DNA from: Chromera velia
Taxonomy: Eukaryota > Sar > Chromeraceae
Length of the DNA stretch: 29,392 nt
Direction: 5' to 3'
NCBI GenBank assembly: GCA_018398765.1
Contig: JAHBMJ010001498.1
Coordinates: 1 to 29,392, forward strand
The notes under the pieces were generated by a model, which searched no databases, had not been told where the DNA came from, and saw only the letters and a list, made by a program, of their open reading frames with translations. Of the stretch, positions 1 to 11,406 are shown piece by piece; the first letter of the stretch is position 1, and each line of letters opens with the position of its first letter. The position numbers and the translations under genes are program-made.

Positions 1-160
1 TTTGGTGACATTGGCGGTAAGAATATCCAAGTCAGAGGGGCTAGGGCTTTGATCAGACGAGTCTTTCGAGATGAAACGACCGTCAGCCCCACGAGGTTGG
101 TCTTCGTCCGAAGTTGGCATCAGAGAGGGAAAGAGACACTCTGATGGAGACCAACAGACC
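1..160 (-). CDS. Possible partial exon of a gene leaving the left edge
   Basis: On the minus strand one frame stays open from position 160 to the window edge (53 codons). It is preceded by a good acceptor: a pyrimidine-rich tract (ctttcctccttctcctcctc) and AG at 162-161. An in-frame ATG lies at 120-118, so this could also be a first exon. The predicted peptide is polar, rich in Ser, Asp and Pro, and matches no family I recognise. An open frame of this length arises by chance fairly often, so the call rests mainly on the acceptor-like sequence. Confidence 0.3.
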
Positions 161-896
161 CTGAGGAGGAGAAGGAGGAAAGAACCAACTGCTACCATGT
201 AATGAACTAGAGAGTCCAGTCAAGGACAGTCCAGTTAATCTTATGGTTCTCTATACAGGAATAATACTGTATGACTTCTGTCCGGCTTCTGCTCTCATCT
301 ATTGAGAGTTGCTTTATCAAATCACTCGAAGTATTGCGCGAATCAACTTCACAACATGGATCAATACATGCATGCTCTCCGTATGGATCAATACATGCAT
401 GCTCTCCGTAATGCTTCCAGCCGCGCTGCCCCGATAAGCAACGCCGCGGCTCGGGACCGGCCGAGTCGGGCCGACCACTGCACGCCCGCCGCCGCCTCTC
501 TATAAGTGGCTGATTACACTATAGACTATACTATTCATTATACTATAGTAGTATAGATGTTCATTTAAATAACAAGATTATTATACATTTATATAAATTA
601 TATATTTTAAAAATAACGTGGATTCGTCGTGGAACCAATCAATCAATCATCAATTAACCATTTGGTGCAAGCCAATACCTGGCAGTGGAACGCAGAGATT
701 CCCGGAACATAAAATCCTATCTTATCCTATCCTATTGTACTATAATTCTCTAGATAATTCTTCCACTCCGATTATGATCGAGGTCTACGACACTGGCTAA
801 CAAGCGTGCTCAGCTGGTGTAATTGTTTACCAGATTGCACTGCCAGTGCATGCATGGGGGTTTAATAATAATACAGGGAATTAGACTGGGCTTGCT
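161..896. other. Intergenic stretch, GC-rich islet then AT-rich
   Basis: I see no supported gene here. The stretch holds a 27-bp tandem duplication (356-409), a GC-rich islet at about 420-500 ending in CTATAAG, and then an AT-rich section at 510-615 with a small inverted repeat (ctatacta ... tagtatag around 525-556). A TGCATGCA palindrome lies at 847-854, just beyond the 3' end of the GT41 gene. Confidence 0.6.
356..409. repeat. Perfect 27-bp tandem duplication
   Basis: Two adjacent identical 27-bp units occur at 356-382 and 383-409, each containing CATGCATGC. Read on the plus strand each unit spells MDQYMHALR. The short open frame around it (302-505) has no other sign of being a gene, so I treat this as a recent tandem duplication in intergenic DNA. 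Confidence 0.85.
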
Positions 897-3617
897 CTAA
901 ATTTCAAACGCGCTCGGTGGCAGTCCTGCCGAGGCTGTTTGAACTGTTCTATCAATCGCTCTGAGAAAATCTCTGGACAGTCTCTCTCCAGAGAAATACC
1001 CCGTTTGTTGCCTCGCAATCGTCAGAACGTCGTGGGCCTGCGCCCGAACCTTCGGGTCGAGTGCCAGCCTCACAGCCAACGCAGCGTATCTGGTGCCGTC
1101 TGACGACACAAGCTCCCCCAGCTGCATTCGTCTTAGCAGCGCTGCTGTGCAGCGTGAGACGGGGCTGGAGAGCTCGACAGTCAGCACAGGCACGCCCATG
1201 CCAATAGCGTCGTGTGCCTCTTGACACTGGTTGAATGGCCAGGTGTCGAGAAAGAGGTCCACCTCTCTGCACACACACAGAACACAAACCCTCGATCGTC
1301 ATTTGACATGCACATGGAGAACATCAATGCATCTAACTTGGGACAGCGAACTCTGTCTGGTACACTCGGACGGAAGCACGGGTGGAGGAGCCATTCAAGA
1401 GGACATGGGAGAGGCAATCTATGGACTGACGCAGGCACAAACAAACTAGGATAGAGAAAAAAAAAGCCAGGATCGGAACGAAGTGAGAGGAAGAGTGACA
1501 GAAGAGAGAAAGAAAGCCGAAAGAAAAAAAAAGGAAAAGGGAAAAAGAACAGAGAGAGACCTTGGATGGAATTCAAAGAACCAACAGTGAAGGGGGTGGA
1601 CGGGAGGAAAAGCGCGGGATGGAGCAGCGAGCAAGCGTTCCAGCGATGGAGCCGATCGAGGAGATTTGAAGACAGTGACGCGCTTGTGATTTCTCACTTC
1701 TTCCTTTTAATTTTTTTTTTGGTTTTCGTCCTTCTACGAACATCATGATTAAGTGACTGGAGTGACTTGCACCTCTAGAGAGGCTGACTCAGTGACTCGC
1801 TAGCTGACTGACTTACTGACGGCCGGATAAATTGGCTGATTGCTTGACTCACTTACTCATTCACTGACTGACTTGTATCTCGCCAGATGCTGGGGTCCCG
1901 AGGTAACTGGCGCTTTGAGAATGCGGGATGCGGGAACGTCAAGAGACGCAAAGGCATCCAGAATGTTTCGAGACGCTACAGGGTTGTAGTCACTCAACCA
2001 GAGGACTGAATTGGGGAGACGTTGGAGGACCTGCGCCCATACTTTGACAACGTCGGGTGTTATTCTGTTCGGAGGACCGAAAGCCGCAAGGACGATTGAG
2101 TCCTCTGTCGGTTCGGGAAGACCGAACGAGGCACGACGAGTGGCACGGTCTTCAGGAGAGACCGCTACTTGTGCGATCAATGCCCCGGAGGGAAAATACC
2201 CTGATTTCAATCGAATGATTTTCTCATCATACTCACGATCTAAATCCTCAGGAATGACTCCCCTGTCTGCAATAATGTAATCCAACAGAGGCGTTCCATA
2301 CCGTGAGGCTCCCGATGCTTTCCCTCCCCCCCCCTCCCCTTGTTGATCACTTCTTACTGCTCTGCCCATCGTAATCGGATAACGGAACCACCCGATTTGC
2401 ACAGGAGAAACCCGGGCAGCCAGAATGGCCGATCTTTGGGGTTCTCCCAGAAGCCCGTCAACATCTATCAGGACGTCAGGAGCGACACTGCGAATTTTCA
2501 AAACAGCATCAACGTCCACGAGAGACGAGACATCGTAAATCTCATCAAACTGCGACCGCATCGCAGGAGTCAAGGCGTCAAGCCCGATGTGATTCGGAGA
2601 GAAGTGGGGTCGCTCATACGAAAAGAGCAACAGCTCGGCATGGGTCCGATTGAAGTGAGAGAGAAAATCCCAAACAGAGACCCCAACACGGGATGAACGA
2701 ATGCTGCTGGAGAAGAAACCTATTCGTATCTTCCCCTTCCGATGCCCCCCTATTCCCCCCCCAGGTTGGAACGGCTGCTTCATACCCTCCGTCTGAAAGT
2801 TCAGGTACGGAGCGTACAAACGAGCACCCTTACTGAGACTTCGTGCAGATGCGCAGGAATTCAGGAGCACTGCAGGGTCAACCCTCTGCCCCTGCATCAT
2901 GCGTAAATAAATTTTGTGCATCACCCCTGACATATTCTCCCACGCCGCTGTTTCCATCATCATACGCTGCACGAGTTCCAGGTGCGGTCCTGTCGGTGGC
3001 CCTTGAGCAAGGGCGTTTTCTGCTGCTTTTTCGAGACGGCGGAAATGTCCCCGACTTCGAAAAAAAGACGCAGCGAAACTCAACACACGCGGACACCAAG
3101 GACGTTGACGCAAAGCAGACTCCACCAGTTGCAACACCTCTCCATCCCTTCCCTTTGCACTCAAAAGAATCGCAAGATTCAGCAATGCATCTGCATCGTT
3201 CGGATCCGCATCTAAGGCTCTTTCCATAATCTCAATACTGCTCTCTGGGAGGTTCAACTTCACCCGACGTAGACCTTCTGCCACCAAGACTTGGGACAGA
3301 GTTGGGAAATCCCCCGAAAAAAGAGTTTCTTCCTCTTCACTCTCGATGGGAATGTGCTGGTGATGTTGCCAGAGAAAAGCGTGCTGCTGCTGCCGCAACT
3401 GCTGCTGAGCAGTACCCTCCACATCTACCCCACTCAGGCACGCCGATTCCCGCGCACTCCCCAACACCCCCGTCAAAGTGCTGTAGTGAGCCATAGCACC
3501 AGCGATCTGAATGAAAGTGTCTGCACGCACCCATACATAAAACCAATTTGCGAAAGAATGTTGAATGGGAGCGGGATAGAAGAAGATAAAGAAGGCATGC
3601 GAACACGACACCGTCAT
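897..3617 (-). CDS. TPR / O-GlcNAc-transferase-like (GT41) protein, two exons
   Basis: Exon A is 3617-1873 and exon B 1266-897. The donor is GTCAGT at 1872 and the acceptor follows a (TG)n tract (tgtgtgtgcag, AG at 1268-1267). The join restores a codon for Lys582 and gives 704 aa. Residues ~105-240 are helical and TPR-like (ALLNLAILLSAKGRDGE). Residues ~295-690 match the GT41 catalytic region of O-GlcNAc and SPINDLY-type transferases: KIRIGFFSS, DVDGLLGEPQRSAILAARVS, PVQIGWFRYP, LLDYIIADR, LPNSVLWLSDYNP and, across the intron, VDLFLDTWPFN ... AIGMGVPVLT. Family members normally glycosylate Ser/Thr of nuclear and cytosolic proteins from UDP-GlcNAc or GDP-fucose. Several signature residues differ (no GNHPTSH-like His, no HTT triplet), so activity is uncertain. 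There is a Gly-rich insertion at ~419-440. The start is uncertain: ATG at 3617 has an in-frame stop just upstream, a second ATG lies at 3494, and an upstream exon at 4498 is phase-compatible. Confidence 0.82.
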
Positions 3618-4146
3618 GAGACGTCACCATGCAAACTGCTCTTCCTCCTCTCTCGAATGATTCACCGGAAGAGCGGCCCAGTCGGAAGGTTTGAAGGAGC
3701 AAGGCGACCCAGCCAAGCAAGCAAAGCCATCATGAAAGAGAACAGAGGGACGAAGCCGGCAGCCGCAGCAAATCCATGCACCGGTGCAGGCCGACGTCGA
3801 ACGGATGAACTATTCGTTCCTTCCCTCCCAAGCAGACGTTCGCAGGCACTCAGACGGACTCAGTGACAAGGCAGAGAAAGAAAGATACAAAACCACAGTC
3901 GACAGCTACTCAGAGAGAGTCAATCCACAGGGGCGCAGGAGCACAACTGTGCATGGAGACAGACACAGATCCCGAGCTGGAGACAGAAAGAGAGCGGAGG
4001 GAGACGGCAAGTAAAAACAGGGCGCGAAGAAAACCAGTTCGACGTTCCATCAGCTCCTGCCGGGCAGCATGGAGTCAAACTAGAAAGGCCAAAGCAGAGA
4101 CAGCTGACAACGCACAAACATGCACCTGACCACGGGCCTGCAGCGC

Positions 4147-4175
4147 AGCTGACAGACCGACCGACCGACCGACCG
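4147..4175. repeat. Short (GACC)n tetranucleotide tract
   Basis: About five tandem copies of GACC on the plus strand lie directly after the open frame of the signal-anchor ORF. Reading through them gives Arg-Ser-Val-Gly repeats, which suggests intron or UTR rather than coding sequence. Confidence 0.7.
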
Positions 4176-4498
4176 TTCAGATCCGAACCTCCAGTTGCCC
4201 CCTCCAGGATCAGAGATCCGACCTCAAAGGCGGTCAGAATTTGATAGTGCTGTTTCCTGAAAGCCTTTTCTGCTTCGCATCTTTTCTCGGGGGTGAGCAT
4301 TACCTTGATCCAGTTGAGATACTTTTCTTCGAACACATCCCCGGCAGGAAGCTCGGGCTCGTTCTGATCCCAGTAGGTGAACACAGCCTGGATTTCCGAC
4401 TTGACCGTCGGCAGAACAAAGCAGGCCAAAAAAGACAGAACAAGGAACCTCAATGCAAAGAATAAGGCTCCTTGTGCGTGCGGATCGGTCGCTCTCAT
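4174..4498 (-). CDS. ORF with N-terminal hydrophobic segment; possible first exon of the GT41 gene
   Basis: An ATG at 4498 opens a frame of ~108 codons. Residues ~10-33 form a hydrophobic segment (ALFFALRFLVLSFLACFVL) like a signal peptide or signal anchor, followed by a charged stretch (FEEKYLNWIKVMLTPEKRCE). I recognise no family. After codon ~103 the frame runs into a (GACC)n tract that looks intronic. Donor-like sites sit at 4188 (GTTCGG) and 4173 (GTCGGT). Both leave one base, which fits an acceptor at 3522-3521 (gtgcgtgcag) whose exon continues in the GT41 frame. Using the 4174 end, the joined product would be 780 aa. The alternative is a separate short secretory protein. Confidence 0.4.
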
Positions 4499-4579
4499 GG
4501 CGAACACAGAGAAGCCGCAAGTGGAATACTGGTGAACGGGGCAACACGTCGAAACAACGTATTGCAAGCAACACACCAA

Positions 4580-6230
4580 CTCGATCCGTCTTTCAGGAGA
4601 TGCACAGAAACAATACGGCTTCCTGGAGCGGTACTTTCCAGGAACGTTGCTTCAGGACGTGTATGCAGAGAAACTCGAGTGTCACGTGAGTGTCACGAAC
4701 TTCAGGAATCCCGAAGAATTATCGATGGGATATCATTGATCATCCCGGGTGGCTCGGGTATTGGGCAGCTCGATCTTCAATGATCTTCAGTGGCCTGGCC
4801 GGATGCGTGACGTTTGTACGCGTGCAGAGCGGCCCCGCGGTCCCCATGCATGCATCGCCTCGGCCGGCAGTCTGCCCATGCAGGGGCGCCCGAAGGGCGT
4901 TCCTCGGCGCGCCGCGAGGGAATTAAAGTTTTCTCGTGTCCACGCCACGCCGCAGGGCGACTATAAGCAACATGCATGCAATGCAACACTAAAAATCATT
5001 ATCACAAAAAAACTATAAGCTGCAAGGTTATCTGTAAAAACCCGGCAGCGAACCATTCACAGTAAGGAAACTAATCTTTTTTTTTAAGGCTCGAAGTTAG
5101 TAGACAAAAGAAATGAAACCACTACAAAAAAATTTAAAAAAATAAAGTCTGGTATAGTTTTAAAATTTTTGTTGTTATCTGTTATATAAAAATCCTTAGA
5201 AAAATCTTATCAGCGGTGATCAACGAGTCTTCCTGAGTCATTTTTTCGTTTTTGAGTCGGAAACTTTTTTGAGTGAGTCCTAGCCCAAGTCCCTAACACA
5301 AACTCTGGACTAGACTCTAGAGAATCCATGAGAATTTTGATTGCTTCTACTAGCTTCTACTAGCCTTCTAGGCGCACGTCGGACATTCAGCATTAGAACG
5401 GGAAATCAATCCTCCGTATATACAGACATAAATGTATATAAATATTATTTTATATTTTATCGTAACCCCCCTCCAAAGCCCCTCACTACCCTCCTACCAG
5501 TATGACATGCTAACGTACACAATTTCTTTTTTTCCTTTTTTCCCCCCAGTATTTGAACTGTACGTCCAACACGTACATAGACATACATTGGTCTCAATCC
5601 GTTTTACAATCGCATTGCTAGTCGCATTGCCTCCTTTAAAACCTTCTGAATTTAATAGTCGACCCTTGTCTCGGTAGTCGTCTGTAGAAGAAAGCGAATT
5701 CACCACCACCCATTCCTAATTTCACACCACCAATTCATCGATCAAACAGATCGGACCACCCAGGCGAGATCGAAGCGAGGATCGAAACAATAGAGAGAGA
5801 AGAAGCTGTGGTAAAACAGCTTCAGCAGCAACTTAATTTGTCTCACTCACTGACTAGCTCACTGAGGCCTTCTTTGACAGGCAGCAACAGAAATCCTGGC
5901 CCACCCGAGTGCTGACTCCACCCTGTCTTGTCTTCTGGGTGTCGGAAACCCAATAGAAAAAAGTGTCGGGGACCCACTCATTCACTCATGCATGCAGAAT
6001 CGTGCAGCAGCCATGCATGTGAATTGACGGATTACGACGTGTTAAAAAAGCTCCTTCATCTGCCACCCTGCAATTCACTCATCGTTCCCAAAACTCTTGT
6101 ATCTCTCATGCTGCCTCCTTTGTTGAAAATTGGAGCAGCTTCAATCGAGGGGTCTCTGTCTGTCTGTCTGTCTGTGAAAAAAGACGATATAGTCTGTCTG
6201 TCTGTCTGTCTGTCTGTCTGTGCTTTCTTA
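4580..6230. other. Intergenic region with GC islet and AT-rich low-complexity DNA
   Basis: No supported gene. A GC-rich islet at about 4795-4960 carries TGCATGCA at 4847-4854 and ends in ACTATAAGCAA followed by another TGCATGCA at 4973-4980. The DNA at 4980-5460 is AT-rich with oligo-A and oligo-T runs. A third TGCATGCA is at 5989-5996. The stretch ends in a (TCTG)n microsatellite at about 6151-6222. Open frames here are short and lack any protein-like character. Confidence 0.6.
6151..6222. repeat. Interrupted (TCTG)n microsatellite
   Basis: Two runs of TCTG units are separated by a short A-rich interruption. They lie just downstream of the 3' end of the minus-strand RING gene. Frames through the repeat spell CLSVCLSV or TDRQTDRQ and are artefacts. 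Confidence 0.9.
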
Positions 6231-8565
6231 TTACGCACGCCCTGTTGCAGAATGGTAAAAGACGAATAAATAATCAAGCTCAGATTTCCTTTGCAGAAAA
6301 TGCCGAGCAACCGAATTGAATTGATTCAGCTTAAATGATCGAACTCCCNCCCCCCTTACTCTCATCCTGTCTCGAGCCTGCACCAGGCACAACCAAAGGA
6401 GCCCGGTCAAGTCCGAGCTCATCATCGCAGTTCCGACAAACACCGGGTCTATCCATTGGGCTGCCCACCCAAACACCACAGCCAGGCAGGCAGGGGGCAT
6501 CACAACCCTTCTCAGCGTCTGAAAGTCCTGTAAACACCACCCCTGGCCGCACACACCACACAGGAGACCCATCAGCACCACAAGACCTAGTACCAACACT
6601 GACACAATAATCCACCACAGAACGAACAGAAATTCCTCGTTCAAACCGCTGCGAACACATTTACAGAAACCCCTCTCAGCCCCCCCCAATGTGAACCTAT
6701 AATCGTCCACAAAAAAGTCCCCATCCCCCCCTCTTATGCAGCTCAACCCCAACGGCGCTATCAAAGCCAACAACGCCCCGTATCGAGAAAAACCGCACCA
6801 GAAAAGGAAACGCAGACCCTGCCAGGGTGTCAGACTGCCGAACCCCACACACAGTTGACCTCCCATAGTGAAAAGGAAGCAGGTGAGCACTGTGAGGATC
6901 CCCAGCCACGTCATGGATCCCGGCCACTTGTGGCGATAGATCATCCCACTGAACGCAACGCAACAGGGGGGGGAACAGACGGAGAATCATGATGGAATTC
7001 TGTATGTTCATCCCCCCATTGTCTACTGCAACGGATTCAATCAATCAACTGCAAAAGGAAGGGTGATTCTTCTACGGGGATGGGATCAGGAGCGTGTCCC
7101 TCTTCTCTTTCAGCAGCTCCCCCCTCGCTGAGCAAGCTTTGTATTCCACATGAATGCGATTCAAAAGTCTGAAAAGTTCCCAATTGGGTCCTTTCATTAC
7201 CTTCGCTTGCCTCTCTTCCCTTTCCCCCCCCCCGTCGTGCTACCGTCCTCCTCTTCCTTCGGTCCTCCGCTGCTATGATCAGCTTATCCTCCCTTCTCTT
7301 TGACGGTCTGTCTGCCTGTTCTATCTGACCGGGCACATCAAGGAAGAGGAAGCGCGACAAAGAACAAACGATTCATTCTTTTTGGAAGCAAAAACACAGA
7401 CTGACTGACTCACTTGTAGTCACTCCGCTGAGCGCCGGGGCACGCATCCACGAATTCCGCAGGCGTGTGCTCCGGAAGGTAAAAATAAGCTTCCATCTTG
7501 AAGACCAGGTGGAGGGAGGAGGCAGCCAGAAGGGCAAGCTGGATTAGGGGGAGCAGAAAGAGTGAGACGAGAAAGAAGCTCCAGCAAATGTCTCGTGCAA
7601 CATGCCGTAGGCATTGGCACAAAGGGAAACAACAATAACACCTTCGCCTTGGGTGTCGTCGCCTGTGGAAGGCAGCCCAGCGGAGTCTCTGGTGTCCCGT
7701 CACCCTCTCCCTCCCTCCTGCGCCCCCTCTGCTCGGTGCTCCAGTGTGGCCGTCTGCAGCGACCTCGCATGACTTCGGCGTCCCTGGTTGGGAGTCTGCG
7801 CTTGCAAGGAAACTCCAGAATGCGTCATGGATCTGGGCGGTGCTCTCGTGCGCCGTTTGCCTGCATGCACGTCACACAGAGTCCGTCCGTCCATGCACAC
7901 ATGCATCGGAGGGGTAGTGGAAACAGTGGAGAAGGAAATCATCAGATCGACCAAGTTTGGGTGCGAGTAGATCGGGTATTCCTCCTGCGTCTGTGGTAGC
8001 AACCGAGAACACCAGGCGAGGCAGGATCACCAACAAAAGACAGAGAGAGACATTGGTTGTCTGTCTGTGTGTCAGTATAAAAGCACCACCGCACCCAACA
8101 GGGCGCATCCACTACCAAGACGCACCTGCACTGCGGACACGGAACCTGAGCGCCATGGGAACGCACTAGAAGCGCGAAGCATTGCTGCAAAAGGGACGGA
8201 CAGAGGGAGGGTCAGCACAGTTGGAAACAAAGGATGGATGGACAATCCAAGGTCGAAAGATTGTAATGGTACAAAGGGGCACTATTGCAAGAAGAGCTGC
8301 GGCTTTCTTCACACTCAGAAGCGAACAGACAACTTTCACATATCAACATCGCAGAGCGACCGAGTGCTTGAGGTAGCCCTCCCAGGGAAAGCAAAACGTG
8401 TTGACAGGGTGCATGCAGACACACCACACTGCATACCTCACAAAGGTGGTGCTTGCAGCTGAGGAGGATCGGTGCGTGTTTCCTTCGATTGTACTCATTC
8501 AGGCAGACACAGCATTCAGGTGCTGCGTTGTTCTCCAGGTCGATCTGTTTTTCCATTTCCATCAT
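6231..8565 (-). CDS. RING-finger multi-pass membrane protein, probable E3 ubiquitin ligase
   Basis: Exon 1 (8565-8437) starts MMEMEKQIDLE and carries the first half of a C3HC4 RING (ECCVCLNEYN, then SCKHHLCE). Donor GTATGC joins exon 2 (8184-8116), which continues QCFALL...VPCPQCR and completes the eight ligands. Donor GTAGTG joins exon 3 from 7990 (TQEEYPIYSHPNLVDL) in phase. A later exon ending at 7414 (donor GTGAGT) has a membrane segment (FFLVSLFLLPLIQLALLAAS). It joins an acceptor at about 7308 that opens a basic, charged stretch (PSKRREDKLIIAAEDRRKRR). The last exon, from about 6950 to TAA at 6231-6233, carries about four hydrophobic segments (e.g. FLFVLWWIIVSVLVLGLVVL). Donor choice after exon 3 and the join into the last exon are unresolved. 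An N at 6349 falls inside the last exon. A membrane-bound RING protein usually recruits E2 enzymes for substrate ubiquitination. I cannot name the subfamily. Confidence 0.62.
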
Positions 8566-9348
8566 CCTTCTGTCCGCAGGATAGGACTAGAGGAACCACA
8601 CTCAAAGAAACCTTGAGTATTCCTTCAAAATGCACAAGTGAGAAGGTTTCTCTCCGCTTGCAGCACTCGAGCAATCAGTGCTGGCACGATTTCATCATTC
8701 AGAGACGGCGATCTTTACGTGAAAGCAAGCAACAGACAATTTGAGCTCGCCTTTGACAGCGCCTCAACACGCAGTCGACCGGTCACCTAGACAAGTTTTC
8801 TACGGCTGAGGAGAGAGTGAATGCATTCTTATGCTGGTGAACCTGCAGCGGTGGAAACCCTTGCACGTTGCATGAAACCTGAGATTCTCTACTGCATGGG
8901 ACAAATGTGCTGAATGGCCCCGGAAAGTTTTTTGGAGTCCGAGCTAAATGCAAAAAAGCGAAAACCCTTTTCTGAGCAACAGATGATCATGCATGCACAG
9001 CAACAGTTGGTCGGTCTGGTCTGTTCAGAATTAAATGTTCAGAACGTCGATGAACCTCGTTGATTGACCTTGGAGTCCGCGTCGACTGCCCATGCACGCC
9101 TCTCCGATCCGCTGCAGCTGTTTGAGTCTGTCAGAGTCTCAGGGCCGATCGACAACTCTTTGACGTTTTCGTCAAGACCCACCATTCACCATTGATATAT
9201 CTTTCTTTTCAGGCTTTCCCGACCTGAATCGTTGCGCACGAAGGAGCGACAGCGAGGCCTGTGCAGTTCCCTGTACTGAAGTCCGCTTGTAGTTCTGCTC
9301 ATTTCCAGGACGGCAGCTGATTAGGCAGTCGTTGAGTGATCCAGAAAC
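8566..9348. promoter_or_regulatory. Shared 5' region of the divergent RING and IFT56 genes
   Basis: The RING gene and IFT56 start 783 bp apart on opposite strands, so this stretch should hold both promoters and 5' UTRs. One TGCATGCA palindrome occurs at 8990-8997, near the middle. There is no clear TATA box. The IFT56 start sits in a purine-rich context (agaaacATGaac). The assignment follows from gene arrangement, not from a recognised promoter element. Confidence 0.5.
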
Positions 9349-11375
9349 ATGAACCGTCCCGGATCTGCCCTGACAAGGGGCAAGCCGCGAAAACCCCCTC
9401 CCGTCCCTTCTTCCGGTGTCAACGCCGCCCGAAAGGCCTCTCCTGAAGCCAAAAAGCCAGAATTAGAAGACTTCCTCCGTGTTCAGGACTATGCAGGTGC
9501 CACCACTCTTCTGAATTTTGAGTTCAAGGCCAGAGAGGAGAGACAGAATGCCTCTCTCTGGATGGCCTACTGTTGCTACCACAACGGAGACTACAAGCGA
9601 GCCCTCGACATCTACGACGAATTGATGCAACGGCTTCCACCAGAAGCGCAGAACGAGATTCGCGTCTTCAGGGGTTGTTGTCTCTACGCCCTGTGTGAAT
9701 ACAAGGAGGCAGAGGAGGAGGCGTTGAAGGCAGGCAACAGCCCTCAAGCCTCCTGGACTGCCCTCCAGACGCGTCTCCTCTTCCATGTATACCACAAGAT
9801 GGGGGACGAGAAGAACGAATCTCTGTATGAGAAGAGACTCACCAACAGCATTGAAGACGAGCTCTGTCTAGCTGCGAACAAGTATCTGAAAAATCAATTC
9901 AACCTCGCAGCAGATATCTACAAGCGTAAGCTGTTGGCAGATCACTCGCTTCTCGCTTTGAACGTGTATCTTGCTCTGTGTTGGTACAAGCTTGACGGGT
10001 ACGATGTTGCCCTAGAGTTGCTGAACCAATACCTCCACTCTCCTATGTTTGAGGGAAAGTTGAAGGAATCCATCACAGCCATCAACCTGAAGGCTTGTTG
10101 TAACTACCAGCTGTATAACGGAAAGGCAGCAGAGATGGAGATACGGGATCTGCAGAACCTGTCAAACTCCTCCAACCTCGCCATGGAGCACGACCTGCTC
10201 AGACACAACACGGCCGTGTTCAAAAACGGAGAGAGTGCCCTGCAGGTAAGTGCGTGTGGTTATGAATGAATTCACGCGCTGCCAAAGCATCACCGCCTTT
10301 CTGAATTGGATCGTTCTTCCTCCTCTGCCTCTTCTTCTTCTTCTTCTTCTTCTTCTTCTTCTTCTTTTCTTCTTCTTCTTCTTCTTCTTCTTCTTCCTCG
10401 TCTTCTCTGTAATGATGTGGACATGTGTGCGCATGCCTGTCAGTTTGCGTGTGACAGATACATCTTCACACCCGACTTCTTTTGTTTTTTGTCCTCCTCC
10501 ATGCTCCCCTGCACCTTTCGCCCTCGCTTTTGGATCTACAGAATGACTGCATGTCCTCAGACCAAAAGGATGGATGATTCCGTTCTCTTTTCTCCTGCAA
10601 GATGAAAGAAGGGTCGTGTCTTCATTTGATATTACGGTGGTGGTGTTGTGATGGAAGAATGGAGAATAAGATCTCTTTCCAACCATCGATCTCAAGCCTG
10701 CAGCACCTCCCATGGCTAATCGCATTCTCTCACTCTCTCTCTTTGTTTTGTGTGTGTGTGTGTGTGTGTGTGTTTATGGGTGTGTGTGTGTGTATGGGTG
10801 TGTGTGTGTGTGTGTGTGTGTGTTTGTGTGTCTTCAGGTCTTCCCTCCCCTGATGGACCTCCTCCCAGAGGCCCGCTTGAACCTGTTGAACTACCACATG
10901 AGGAACCAGAACGTGAAGGAGGCCCACCAGCTGGTAAAGGATCTGGAGGCCGTCTCCTCCCGAGAGATCATTCTGAAGGCCGTCGTCTTCGCAGCGTTCG
11001 GACAGGCTCAGGACCCACCTTCGACTGACCACCTCGAGCTTGCACAAAGGCTCTTCCAGCTCGTGGGCGCACACCCCAACGAGTGTGACACCATTCCGGG
11101 AAGGCAGTGCATGGCCTCCTGCTTCTTTCTGCTGAAACAATTCGAGGAGGTCAGTCGGTGAAATGAAAGAAAAAGGTCCCGCATAGAAGAGAAGATCATC
11201 GCACTGTCTGTCTGTATGGCTTCAGCAGAGGGATATTCCAATAGAAAGACGCCCGTCCCTTTCCCGCAATCGATTGGATTGGCAGGCGGTGCGATTCCCT
11301 CTCCCTTTCTCTTTCTCTTTCGCTCGCTCTCTCTCTCCTCTCTCTCCTCTCTCTCTCTCTCCTCNNNNNNNNNNN

Positions 11376-11406
<31 letters not shown>

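Noticed and set aside
3920..4173. C-terminal extension of the signal-anchor ORF
   Set aside because: Sequence after the (GACC)n tract is Cys-rich and looks like translated intron. Donor-like sites precede it.
10250..10853. Open frames with poly-Leu/Ser/Phe and CVCVCV stretches
   Set aside because: They are translations of (TTC)n and (TG)n microsatellites inside IFT56 intron 1.
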